From Planctomycetota bacterium (GTDB lineage: Bacteria > Planctomycetota > SZUA-567 > H5-PLA8), in NCBI GenBank assembly GCA_026184295.1, contig JAHCJK010000027.1:1-42319 (forward strand): 42,319 nucleotides of DNA, in the 5' to 3' direction. Below are positions 7,572-15,358 of the stretch, piece by piece; the first letter of the stretch is position 1; each line of letters starts with the position of its first letter. A model generated the notes under the pieces. That model was given only the letters and a program-made list of their open reading frames with translations. It did not search any database and had not been told where the DNA came from. The translations under genes were made by a program, and so were the position numbers.

Positions 7572-8765
7572 ATGAACGGCGAGACCGGCATCCTGCAACC
7601 GGAAGCTCCGCCCGCCACGCGGGCCTGGAACGGCCTGGCGCTCCGGACCGATCCGGCGGTCGCGCCGCACGCCACCTTGAAGGAATGCCTGGAAGCCCTG
7701 AAGCGCACCGGCGCGCCGGTGCTCCTGGTCCTGGAAGACGAACGCCCCGCCGGGGCGCTTTCCGCGGCCATCCTGCTCGACGCGGCCATCGCCGGACGCT
7801 TCGAAGCCCGCGCGCGCGACCTGATGGCGCCCTGCGGCGAAGCGGCGCTCATGGCCGAAAGCCTGCTGGCCGCGCAGCACGCCATGTCCGAAATCCCCGG
7901 CCCCGGGCTGGCCCTGCTCGGCCCGGACGGCCGCTTTCTGGGCTGGCTGGGGCGGTCCGAACTGGCGCAGTACGAATCGCAGCACTACCGCGCGCAGTTG
8001 CGCAAGGCCCAGCGCGTGATGGACGAGATGCGCCAGGAGATCGAGCACATCCAGAACGAGAACGTGGACATCATGGGCATCATGGCGCACGACCTGCGCG
8101 GGCCGCTGGGCTGCGTGCTCAACGCGGCCCAGTTCCTGCTCGACAAGCCGGCCGACCTGACGCCCGCGCAAGCGGACAAGTTCACGCGCATCGTCGTGCA
8201 GGAGGCCCAGCACCTCCTGGAGATCACCAAGGATGTCATGGCCTTCACGCAGAACGCCCAGGGGCGCCTCAAGCTCAGCCTGGAAGCGTGCAGCCCCGTC
8301 CTGGTGATGGCCCGGGCCGCCGGCGTCTACGCCTCCATGGCCGAACGCAAGGGCATCGCCTTCGAGATGGCCATGCCGGCGCCCGAACATCTGCCCGTGG
8401 TCTACGTGGACCTGGAACGCATCCACACGGTGGTCTCGAACCTGCTCGACAACGCCGTGAAGTACTGCCGCAAGGACGACCGCATCCGCTTCGTGCTCGA
8501 ACACGACCACGAGACGGTGACGTTTGTGGTCGCCGACAACGGGCAGGGCCTGGCCAAGGCCGAACTGGGCCGGCTCTTCGTGCGCTTCGGGAAGGGCAGC
8601 AGCAAGCCCACGGGCGGGGAACCTTCCACCGGCCTGGGGCTCGCGATCGCCAAGGAGATCGTGCAGGCCCACGGTGGCAAAATCGACGTGAGCGGCGACA
8701 AAGGACAGGGCCTGACCTTCCGGCTCACCCTGCCCGTCCACACCAAAGTCATTTCCTCGGCGTAG
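7572..8765 (+). CDS. CBS-domain sensor histidine kinase, intact paralogue of the gene at 1
   Basis: This 397-residue soluble kinase starts with a CBS pair: residues ~33-75 (TLKECLEALKRTGAPVLLVL) and ~83-135 (DLMAP...GLALLGPDGRFLGWLGRSEL). A coiled coil (about 137-165) leads to HisKA with H-box IMAHDLRGPLG (H173). The HATPase follows with NLLDNAVKYC, VADNGQGL, LFVRFGKG and STGLGLAIAKEIVQAHGG. No membrane helix is seen. CBS pairs commonly bind adenine nucleotides, so an energy or nucleotide input is plausible but not shown. It follows two HDOD genes and precedes a sigma-54 activator that has its own promoter. The near-identical ATPase motifs show recent common ancestry with the frameshifted kinase at 1-908. 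Confidence 0.92.
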   Translation: MNGETGILQPEAPPATRAWNGLALRTDPAVAPHATLKECLEALKRTGAPVLLVLEDERPAGALSAAILLDAAIAGRFEARARDLMAPCGEAALMAESLLAAQHAMSEIPGPGLALLGPDGRFLGWLGRSELAQYESQHYRAQLRKAQRVMDEMRQEIEHIQNENVDIMGIMAHDLRGPLGCVLNAAQFLLDKPADLTPAQADKFTRIVVQEAQHLLEITKDVMAFTQNAQGRLKLSLEACSPVLVMARAAGVYASMAERKGIAFEMAMPAPEHLPVVYVDLERIHTVVSNLLDNAVKYCRKDDRIRFVLEHDHETVTFVVADNGQGLAKAELGRLFVRFGKGSSKPTGGEPSTGLGLAIAKEIVQAHGGKIDVSGDKGQGLTFRLTLPVHTKVISSA

Positions 8766-8807
8766 GTTCCACGCGATTCCAATTCTTCGTATCCGAATTC
8801 CTGGAAA

Positions 8808-8823
8808 TGGCCCGAAAGGTGCT
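8808..8823 (+). promoter_or_regulatory. Sigma-54 promoter for the activator at 8877
   Basis: TGGCCCGAAAGGTGCT matches the -24/-12 consensus TGGCACGnnnnTTGCT with two changes (A to C, T to G). The invariant GG and GC are correctly spaced. It lies 53 bp upstream of the ATG. A CTTCCGGATG element follows at 8860-8869. Confidence 0.6.
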
Positions 8824-8876
8824 TTTACCCACTCGTCGGCACGGTGCCGAAGGCAATTTCTTCCGGATGCAGAGCC

Positions 8877-10370
8877 ATGGATATGATTACGATCTTCGTT
8901 ATCGACGACCAGGTTGAGACGCTTGAGATCATCAAGTGCGCCCTGGAAGCGCCGGACCGCCGGATCTACTGCTTCGCCAATCCCGCCGAAGCGCTCGAGG
9001 AAGCGAAGGATCAGAGCATCGACATCGTGCTCACCGACCTGCGCATGCCCGGGATGACGGGGCTGGACGTGCTGCGCGAGATCAAGGCGCATTCCGCCGA
9101 GACCGAGGTCATCCTGATGACGGCCTTCGCCGAAGTCGAGATGGCCGTGCAATCGATCAAACAGGGCGCCAGCGACTTCTTCACCAAACCCCTGCGCATC
9201 CCCGAACTCCAGGCCGTCATCGGCAAGCTCGTGGAACTCCAGTCGATGCGCCGCCGCCTCAAGGACCTCTCCGGCGACGGCGTCGCGCCGGTCGGCACGG
9301 GCGAGACGATGCAGCGCGTCGTGGCCCTGGCGCGCACCGTGGCCGAGACCGATTCGTCGGTGCTGATCCTGGGCGAGACCGGCGTCGGCAAGGAGATCCT
9401 CGCCAACTACATTCAGCGCATAAGCTCACGCGCCAACGGGCCTTACGTGAAGGTCAACTGCGCGGCCCTGCCCGAATCGCTGCTCGAATCCGAACTCTTC
9501 GGGCACGAGAAAGGTTCCTTTACGGGCGCGGCCGAACGGCGCATCGGGCGCTTCGAACGCGCGCACCGCGGGACGCTTTTCCTCGACGAGATCGCCGAGC
9601 TGCCCCATCCGGTGCAGGTCAAGCTGCTGCGCGTCCTGCAGAACCAGGAGATCGAGCGCCTGGGCGGGAACCAGCCGATCGTCTGCAACTTCCGGCTCGT
9701 CTGCGCGACGCACCGCAACATCGACGCGCTGATCGAAGAGCAGCGCTTCCGCGAGGATCTGTACTACCGCATCAACGTCTTCCCCATCGAGATTCCGCCG
9801 CTGCGCGAACGCACCGAGGACATCCCCGCGCTGGCGATGCACTTCCTGCGCCGCGTGCGCAGCAAGATCGGGCACGGCCCGCACGAAATCCATCCCAGCG
9901 CGCTGCTGCAACTGACCGAGTACGCCTGGCCCGGCAACGTGCGCGAACTCGAGAACGTGATCGAACGCGCCTGCGTGCTGGCGCGCGGGCAGGTGCTCAC
10001 GCCCGACCTGCTGCGCTTCCGCAACTTGAATCACGCGAGCGAGCCGCGCCGCGTCACGCTGGAGGCCAAGGCCATCGCGGCCTCGGCCGGCGGCGCGAAG
10101 GACGACCTGGTGCCCGTGGGCGTCGCGGAGGCCGAAGCCGCGAGCGGCGGGCACGGGACGGCGCATGCCTCGGGCGGGAACGGAAACGGGAACGGCCACG
10201 CGACCTGGAACGTCGTGGACGCCGAGAACCCGCTCGAAGAAGCCGAGCGCGTGACCCTGAAACTGGTGCTGGAACGCTGCGGCTGGAACTACGTCCGCGC
10301 CGCGCAGGTCCTCAAGCTCAGCCGCTCCACCCTGTACGCCAAAGCCAGCCGCTACGGAATCAAGCGATGA
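8877..10370 (+). CDS. NtrC-family sigma-54 response regulator with GSFTGA loop
   Basis: This 497-residue protein has a receiver (about 4-120; D10-D11, D54 in LTDLRMPG, K104 in FTKP), an AAA+ domain (about 135-375) and a C-terminal Fis-type helix-turn-helix (WNYVRAAQVLKLSRSTLYAK). Walker A is GETGVGKE (166-173). The sigma-54 loop is GSFTGA (213-218), a common natural variant. A low-complexity Gly/Asn/His linker (GGNGNGNGHA) precedes the DNA-binding domain. The ATG at 8877 is chosen because the receiver strand MITIFVIDD begins right after it; a GTG at 8844 would add residues with no domain match. A sigma-54-like promoter lies upstream, so it may be autoregulated. Its stop overlaps the start of a lipoprotein gene (ATGA), which makes them co-translated. 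Confidence 0.93.
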   Translation: MDMITIFVIDDQVETLEIIKCALEAPDRRIYCFANPAEALEEAKDQSIDIVLTDLRMPGMTGLDVLREIKAHSAETEVILMTAFAEVEMAVQSIKQGASDFFTKPLRIPELQAVIGKLVELQSMRRRLKDLSGDGVAPVGTGETMQRVVALARTVAETDSSVLILGETGVGKEILANYIQRISSRANGPYVKVNCAALPESLLESELFGHEKGSFTGAAERRIGRFERAHRGTLFLDEIAELPHPVQVKLLRVLQNQEIERLGGNQPIVCNFRLVCATHRNIDALIEEQRFREDLYYRINVFPIEIPPLRERTEDIPALAMHFLRRVRSKIGHGPHEIHPSALLQLTEYAWPGNVRELENVIERACVLARGQVLTPDLLRFRNLNHASEPRRVTLEAKAIAASAGGAKDDLVPVGVAEAEAASGGHGTAHASGGNGNGNGHATWNVVDAENPLEEAERVTLKLVLERCGWNYVRAAQVLKLSRSTLYAKASRYGIKR

Positions 10371-11266
10371 CCCTCGGCACGACCGTCTTTCGCCTGAGCC
10401 GGCGGGCCCTGCTGCCCGCGCTGCTCCTCGGCGCCACGCTGCTCTCGGGCTGCGCGATCGACCAGTACGAGGGCACGCCCAGCATGCCCTCGGCGGTGGC
10501 CTCCGTCGCCCGCGAGAACACCGGCCTGATGGAAGCGCTCGACGCCATGGACGAACGGCGCGGGCAGGTCGAGAACGTCAGCGCGCGCCTCAACGCCACC
10601 CTGCACGACCGCGCGCGCAACCGCGACGTGGCGCTCAGCGCCGGCTACATGGGCGACAAGGACGGCAACTTCCGCCTGCGCCTGAAGATGGGCGATCAGC
10701 TCCTGGCCGACATCAGCCTCTTCCGCGAGAACGTCACCGTCTGGCTCCCGCGCCGCGAACGCTACCTCAAGGGCACCCGCGACGACCTGCGCGCCGCGCC
10801 CGCCAGCGAACTGACCTTCCTCATCGACTCCTGCAACGCCTGCGACCTGTTCTTTCCGCGCGCCTGGGCCCCCAAGGCCGTCGAACGCGTGCTCCTGCCC
10901 GGCACGGCCAGCGACGAGATTCTCGTCACCGAGAAGATCGGGATCTTCAACCGCCTGACCCGCCGCATGCGCATCGGCAAGAACGAGACCTTCCCGGCGA
11001 GCATGGCCTTTATCTCGCCCGCGGGCACGGACTTGGGCGTCGTCAGCTACGAGGGCTTTCAGCCCAACCAGGAGACGAACCTCGAGTACCCGCAGCGCCT
11101 GAAACTCGAGCCCGCCATGGGACCCTGCGGCCTGCTGCTCAGCGTCGAAGAGATGATGATCAACCGCGCCATCGACAGCAGCCGCTTCGAGATTCAGGCC
11201 CCGACCGAAAACCCGCCCCTCAACCTCGCCCAGTTCCTGCGCAAGGGCGCGAGCCTTTGGGAATAA
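10367..11266 (+). CDS. Predicted outer-membrane lipoprotein, LolA/DUF4292-like region possible
   Basis: This 299-residue protein has a clear type II signal: RRALLPALLLGATLLSGC with lipobox LSGC (Cys26). The mature part contains a beta-rich stretch (VALSAGYMGDKDGNFRLRLKMG, shortened here as GNFRLRLKMGDQLLADISL) followed by VTVWLPRRERYLKG. This resembles the LolA/LolB or DUF4292 lipoprotein fold, but I cannot assign a family firmly. Two nearby cysteines (DSCNACDLFF) could form a disulfide in the periplasm. The ATG overlaps the stop of the sigma-54 activator, an unusual pairing of regulator and lipoprotein. It may monitor or serve the envelope during flagellar assembly (inference). A 229-bp gap with a sigma-54 promoter follows. 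Confidence 0.75.
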   Translation: MTLGTTVFRLSRRALLPALLLGATLLSGCAIDQYEGTPSMPSAVASVARENTGLMEALDAMDERRGQVENVSARLNATLHDRARNRDVALSAGYMGDKDGNFRLRLKMGDQLLADISLFRENVTVWLPRRERYLKGTRDDLRAAPASELTFLIDSCNACDLFFPRAWAPKAVERVLLPGTASDEILVTEKIGIFNRLTRRMRIGKNETFPASMAFISPAGTDLGVVSYEGFQPNQETNLEYPQRLKLEPAMGPCGLLLSVEEMMINRAIDSSRFEIQAPTENPPLNLAQFLRKGASLWE

Positions 11267-11428
11267 GTACGCCCCATCGGACGCCGTATGTCCATGTTGC
11301 AGAATTACGTTGCAGAATCTCGGACGGCCGCCGTGCAGGAATTTCCGGCCGGCTTGACGCCCATCGCAACTCCTTTTCCCGCCCATAGTTAATCGCCATC
11401 CAGAAGTTCTTTCAGGCAAAACTTGCTT

Positions 11429-11444
11429 TGGCCCGGACCTTGCA
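11429..11444 (+). promoter_or_regulatory. Sigma-54 promoter of the TPR / flagellar regulator operon
   Basis: TGGCCCGGACCTTGCA differs from TGGCACGnnnnTTGCA at one position only. GG and GC have the required spacing, and the site lies 51 bp upstream of the ATG at 11496. An ATTTCCGGCCGGC element lies about 80 bp upstream of it (11341-11353), a typical distance for a sigma-54 activator site. It would drive 11496 through the kinase-regulator pair ending at 18073. Confidence 0.7.
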
Positions 11445-11495
11445 TTTCATCTCCCCGCAAGGCCCCCGACCTCGGGTGAACCGGAGTCCGAAAAC

Positions 11496-13175
11496 ATGGA
11501 AAGTAAGAAGAAAGACCTCTTAACGACCGTCGGCGGCGTCCTCGTCGTCGGCGCGATCACGTTCGGCGGGGCGCTGCTGCTGCTCGGATCGTCCTCGGGC
11601 ACGCCCAAGGCCGAAGCGCACGGCGAAGAGGCCTCCCACGAAGCACATGCCGAGGACGCCAAGTCCGAAGCCAAGCCCGAAGCCGGCCACGGCGAAGCCC
11701 CCAAAGGCCACGACGCCAAGACCGCCGGACACGGCGAGGCCCAGCCCAAGGAAGCCAAGCACGCCGAAGCGCCCAAGACCGAAGCGGCCCCAAAGGCGCA
11801 CGAAGAAGCCAAGAGCGAAGGCCACGAAGCCAAGAGCGCGCACGGCAAGAGCGAAACCAAGGGCGAACACGGCGAAGCCAAGCCCGAGGCCAAGCCCGAG
11901 ACCAAGAAGGGTCCGGTCGAACCGCTCACCCTCGACGAACTGACCGCCAAAGCCGACGCGCTGCTCTCGCGCGGGCGCGCCGACGACGCGATCGACTTCT
12001 ACTCCCGCGCCAACAAGGTGGGCCTGACCGGCCCCATGGCCGCGCGCACGCTCAAGCGCTGGTCCGACGCGTACCTTCAGTCCAACGTCCTGCCGCTGCA
12101 ACGCCGCAATGAGAAGGCCATCGAACTGCTCGGCCGCATCCTGAACGATTACCCCGCCTACGAAGGCACGCCGGCGGCGCTGCTCGACCTGGGCGACTGC
12201 CAGCGCGGGATGGGCAAGTGGCAGGAAGCCTACGACACCTTCGGGCAGTACGCCGACCGCTTCCCCAAGGGCGAAGGCGTCTTTTACAGCCGCATGAACC
12301 AGGTGGACGCGCTGCTGGCCCTGGACCGCGCGCTCGAAGCCGTCGAACTGCTCAAGAAGGTCAGCCCTGCGGGGCTCGACGCCGACCGCAAGGCGGTGCT
12401 GCTGGCCAAGACGGCCACGGCCAAGCTCCAGCTCGCCCGCGACGGGCAGCTCCCGGCCTCGACCTCGCAGAAGGCCGAGATCGTCGGGACGGGCATCTTC
12501 TCGGGCCCGGGCAAGCCGGTCATCGAGGAAGCCAAAGAGACCCTCGCGCCGGTCGCGCCCCTGGCCAAGCCGGCGCCGGCGCAGCCCAAGAAAGACGAAG
12601 CGGAACCCGCGACGCACGAAGCGGTTCCCGAAGCGCCCGCGGAATCGAAGCATTCGGACGCCGAGCCGGCCGGCCGGCCCAAGGTCCTCGCGGCTCCGAA
12701 GGCCGCCGAGCCCGCGCGGGAGGCCCATTCGGAGCAGGCGGAGGAAGCACAGCGCCCGGCCAGCAAGCTCACTGCGCCCGTGCGCCCGGTGGCCTCGGCG
12801 CAGGAGAAGGTCCCCGCGCCAATCCGCAAGGCCGCGCTGGAAGCGAACCAGCCGAAGGTAAGCGGTAAAGAACAGGAGCAGAAAGCGGAGGAACACGCCC
12901 CCGCTCACGATGACGGCGCCGCCAAGAACACCGGCGCGGCCCGCGGCCACATCCCCGCCGGACAGCTCGACGCGGTGAAGAAGGCGATCGCGCTCGGGCA
13001 GATTCGCGAGGCCCGCCGCCTGATGCAGCCGTTCCTCGAAAACGACGACCAGGACCCGCAGCAGACCGCCGAACTGTGGATGGAATGGGCGCGCCTGCTC
13101 AACGACCACCTCTCGACGCTCAAGACCCACAACGCCACTGCGGACGCCCAGCCGGCCCTGGAGAACCAGCGATGA
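11496..13175 (+). CDS. Membrane-anchored TPR protein with His/Glu/Lys-rich periplasmic region
   Basis: This 559-residue protein has a positively charged N-terminus (MESKKKD), one membrane helix (about 10-32) and a long extracytoplasmic part. Residues ~37-140 are low complexity, rich in Ala, Glu, Lys and His, with about a dozen histidines in motifs such as HGE, AHA and GHD. Residues ~145-310 contain TPR-like helical pairs (LTLDELTAKADALLSRGRAD; AALLDLGDCQRGMGKWQEAY). A second Ala/Pro/Glu-rich stretch (about 345-480) leads to a C-terminal helical repeat (AIALGQIREARRLMQPFLEN). The function is unknown. Position in front of the flagellar regulators and next to a TPR lipoprotein suggests an envelope scaffold, possibly for the motor, by analogy with PflA/PflB-type TPR proteins (inference). 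An ATGA overlap couples it to the next gene. Confidence 0.8.
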   Translation: MESKKKDLLTTVGGVLVVGAITFGGALLLLGSSSGTPKAEAHGEEASHEAHAEDAKSEAKPEAGHGEAPKGHDAKTAGHGEAQPKEAKHAEAPKTEAAPKAHEEAKSEGHEAKSAHGKSETKGEHGEAKPEAKPETKKGPVEPLTLDELTAKADALLSRGRADDAIDFYSRANKVGLTGPMAARTLKRWSDAYLQSNVLPLQRRNEKAIELLGRILNDYPAYEGTPAALLDLGDCQRGMGKWQEAYDTFGQYADRFPKGEGVFYSRMNQVDALLALDRALEAVELLKKVSPAGLDADRKAVLLAKTATAKLQLARDGQLPASTSQKAEIVGTGIFSGPGKPVIEEAKETLAPVAPLAKPAPAQPKKDEAEPATHEAVPEAPAESKHSDAEPAGRPKVLAAPKAAEPAREAHSEQAEEAQRPASKLTAPVRPVASAQEKVPAPIRKAALEANQPKVSGKEQEQKAEEHAPAHDDGAAKNTGAARGHIPAGQLDAVKKAIALGQIREARRLMQPFLENDDQDPQQTAELWMEWARLLNDHLSTLKTHNATADAQPALENQR

Positions 13176-15358
13176 CCGCGGGCCTTTCCCAGCGCGCCTT
13201 CCGCCGCCTCTTCGTCCTCTCGAGCCTGGTCTTCCTGGTCTCGTGCCGGGCGAACCAGATCAGCGAGGACATCCAGCAGGCCGCGCACCGCGCGGGCGTG
13301 ATCGAAGCGGATCAGCGCAGCAGCATGCTGGAAGGCACGCGCGTCCTGCCGCCGCCCAAGGAATTCCGCGCCGTCCAGAAGCCGAAGCCCAGCGAGAGCG
13401 AACGCGAGAAGAAGGGCATCGAGGACGCCACCTCCGTGCTGCTGACGCGCCTGATCGAACGCCAGCAGGAACTGGAACAGAAGCACGCCGAGGTCGAGAC
13501 GCACCTGAAGGAAGCCAACGCGCACCTGAAGAACCTGCGCGAAGACATCGCCAGGGAGACCGCCTTCGCGATCAAGCAGCAGCTCCTGGAAGTGAACGAG
13601 CGCATGGAACGCCTGGAAGTGGTGCTGCGCGAACGCAACAAGCGCGAGGCCGAGACGCCGCCGGTCAAGGTCGCGGAGCCGCCCAAGGCCAAGCCCGAAC
13701 CCGCGCCGGAACCCGCCCCCGAACCCGAAGCGGCGCCCGCGCTGCCCAAGCCCGGCGACCTGGCCGGCCTGGAGTCCGCCAAGACGCCGCGCCTGGCGAA
13801 GCTCTTCACGCCCGACGCTCAGCGCCTGCGCGCGCAGGCCCGCGAGGCCTACCGGAAGATCGTGACCCAGTTCCCGGATTCGGAGAAGGCCATCGAGGCG
13901 CGCCTGGGCCTGGGGCAGCTCGCGCTGGAAGACGCCGACACGAACGAGGCGCTGATCCAGTTCGAACGCATCCTCACCGACTTCCCGGAGTCCGAGGCCG
14001 CCTCGGGCGCGCTGCTGGAAGCCGGGCGCCTGCGCCGCGAACTGAAGGACTACCCGACCGCGCTGCAGCACTTTTTGGCCTTCGCCGACCGCTACCCGCG
14101 CGACCGCCGCACGCCCATCGCGCTGCTGGAAGCCGCCGAGACGCAGGAGGCCTCCGGGAACCTCGATTCCGCGCTCTCCTCCTTCAAGGACGCCTCCAAC
14201 CGCTTCGGCGACACGACCGTGGGCCTGCGCGCGCTGCTGCGCTACGGCGACACGCTGGTCAAGCAGGGCAAGCACGCCGAAGGGCGCGAGGCCTACGCGA
14301 AGGTGGCGGCGGCCCGGAATCCGGCCACCGACCTGCCGGTCGAAGCGCAGATCCAGGCGGCGCGCTCGTGGATCGCGGAGAAGAAGGCCGCCGAGGCGCG
14401 CGCCGTCCTGCAGAACGTGCTCTCGGGCCGGACCTCCGACGACCTGCGCGGGGAAGCCGCCTTCCTGATCGCCGAGACCTACGACATGGAAGGCGACAAC
14501 CTGGACGCCGGCCGCGCGTACAACGCGGCCGCGGACGAATTTCCCGGGCACGCGCGCGCCCTGGACAGCCGCCAGCGCGCGGGCGAACGCATGGCCGCCG
14601 CCGGCCTGCCCGAACGCGCCGGCGCGCACTTCCGCAAGATCGTCGAATCGCTCGAGGCCAAGCCCGCCGACGTGCGGCGCGCGTACGGCCCGCCGGCGAT
14701 GCTCGGCCTCGCCCGCGCCCTCGACCGGATGAACAAGGAACCCGAAGCCCAGGCGGTGCTCAGCGAGATGCGCCAGACCTGGCCGCAGCACCCGCTCACC
14801 AGCCAGGCGGACCTGCTCGAAGCCGACATCCTGATCGGCAAGAACCTGAAGCCGCAGGCCATGCTGCTGCTCGACCGCGTGATCGAACACCGCCCCGGCA
14901 CGCCCGAAGCCATGCGCGCGCTCACCCGCAAGGCCGAACTCGAGAACCAGGCCTCCAACACCGACGGCGCGCTGAAGACGCACGCCCTGCTGCGCAAGAC
15001 GTACTCCCCCGCCGAGACCGCCGAAGGCGACTTCAAGATGGCCATGCAGCTTCTCGGCGGCGGCACGCTGGAGCAGGCGGGCAAGATGTTCGTGCGCATG
15101 GCGGGCGATCCGCTGGTGCCCGAGTCCATCCGCCGGCAGTCGGCGTACTACGTCCCCGTCGTGCTGGAACGCGAAGGCAAGCGCGCCGAGGCCCTGGCCG
15201 GGTACCGCGCGTTCCTGAAACAGTACGGCAAGACCGAAGGCGACGAGGCCTGGACCGAACTGGTGGACAACGCGAAGTGGAAGGAACGCACGCTCGCGGC
15301 GTTCCAGGCCAACACCGCCAAGACGGCCGAACCCACCCACGAGAAGAAGACGCCATGA
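13172..15358 (+). CDS. Large TPR-repeat lipoprotein with coiled coil
   Basis: This 728-residue protein starts with a lipoprotein signal ending in LVSC (Cys25). Residues ~75-160 are a strong coiled coil (ERQQELEQKHAEVETHLKE), residues ~165-215 are Pro/Ala/Glu-rich, and the rest is a series of TPR-like repeats (FPDSEKAIEARLGLGQLALE; AEGREAYAKVAAARNPATD). The plan recalls BamD or CpoB/YbgF-type envelope TPR proteins but is much longer. Start and stop both overlap their neighbours by ATGA, so it is co-translated with the anchored TPR protein and the PAS kinase. A role linking cell envelope and flagellar assembly is plausible from context only. No catalytic motif is seen. Confidence 0.82.
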   Translation: MTAGLSQRAFRRLFVLSSLVFLVSCRANQISEDIQQAAHRAGVIEADQRSSMLEGTRVLPPPKEFRAVQKPKPSESEREKKGIEDATSVLLTRLIERQQELEQKHAEVETHLKEANAHLKNLREDIARETAFAIKQQLLEVNERMERLEVVLRERNKREAETPPVKVAEPPKAKPEPAPEPAPEPEAAPALPKPGDLAGLESAKTPRLAKLFTPDAQRLRAQAREAYRKIVTQFPDSEKAIEARLGLGQLALEDADTNEALIQFERILTDFPESEAASGALLEAGRLRRELKDYPTALQHFLAFADRYPRDRRTPIALLEAAETQEASGNLDSALSSFKDASNRFGDTTVGLRALLRYGDTLVKQGKHAEGREAYAKVAAARNPATDLPVEAQIQAARSWIAEKKAAEARAVLQNVLSGRTSDDLRGEAAFLIAETYDMEGDNLDAGRAYNAAADEFPGHARALDSRQRAGERMAAAGLPERAGAHFRKIVESLEAKPADVRRAYGPPAMLGLARALDRMNKEPEAQAVLSEMRQTWPQHPLTSQADLLEADILIGKNLKPQAMLLLDRVIEHRPGTPEAMRALTRKAELENQASNTDGALKTHALLRKTYSPAETAEGDFKMAMQLLGGGTLEQAGKMFVRMAGDPLVPESIRRQSAYYVPVVLEREGKRAEALAGYRAFLKQYGKTEGDEAWTELVDNAKWKERTLAAFQANTAKTAEPTHEKKTP

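Noticed and set aside
5801..8917. Plus-strand open frame of 1038 codons
   Set aside because: It overlaps two HDOD genes and the CBS kinase in another frame; the product is Arg/Pro/Gly-rich with no motif.
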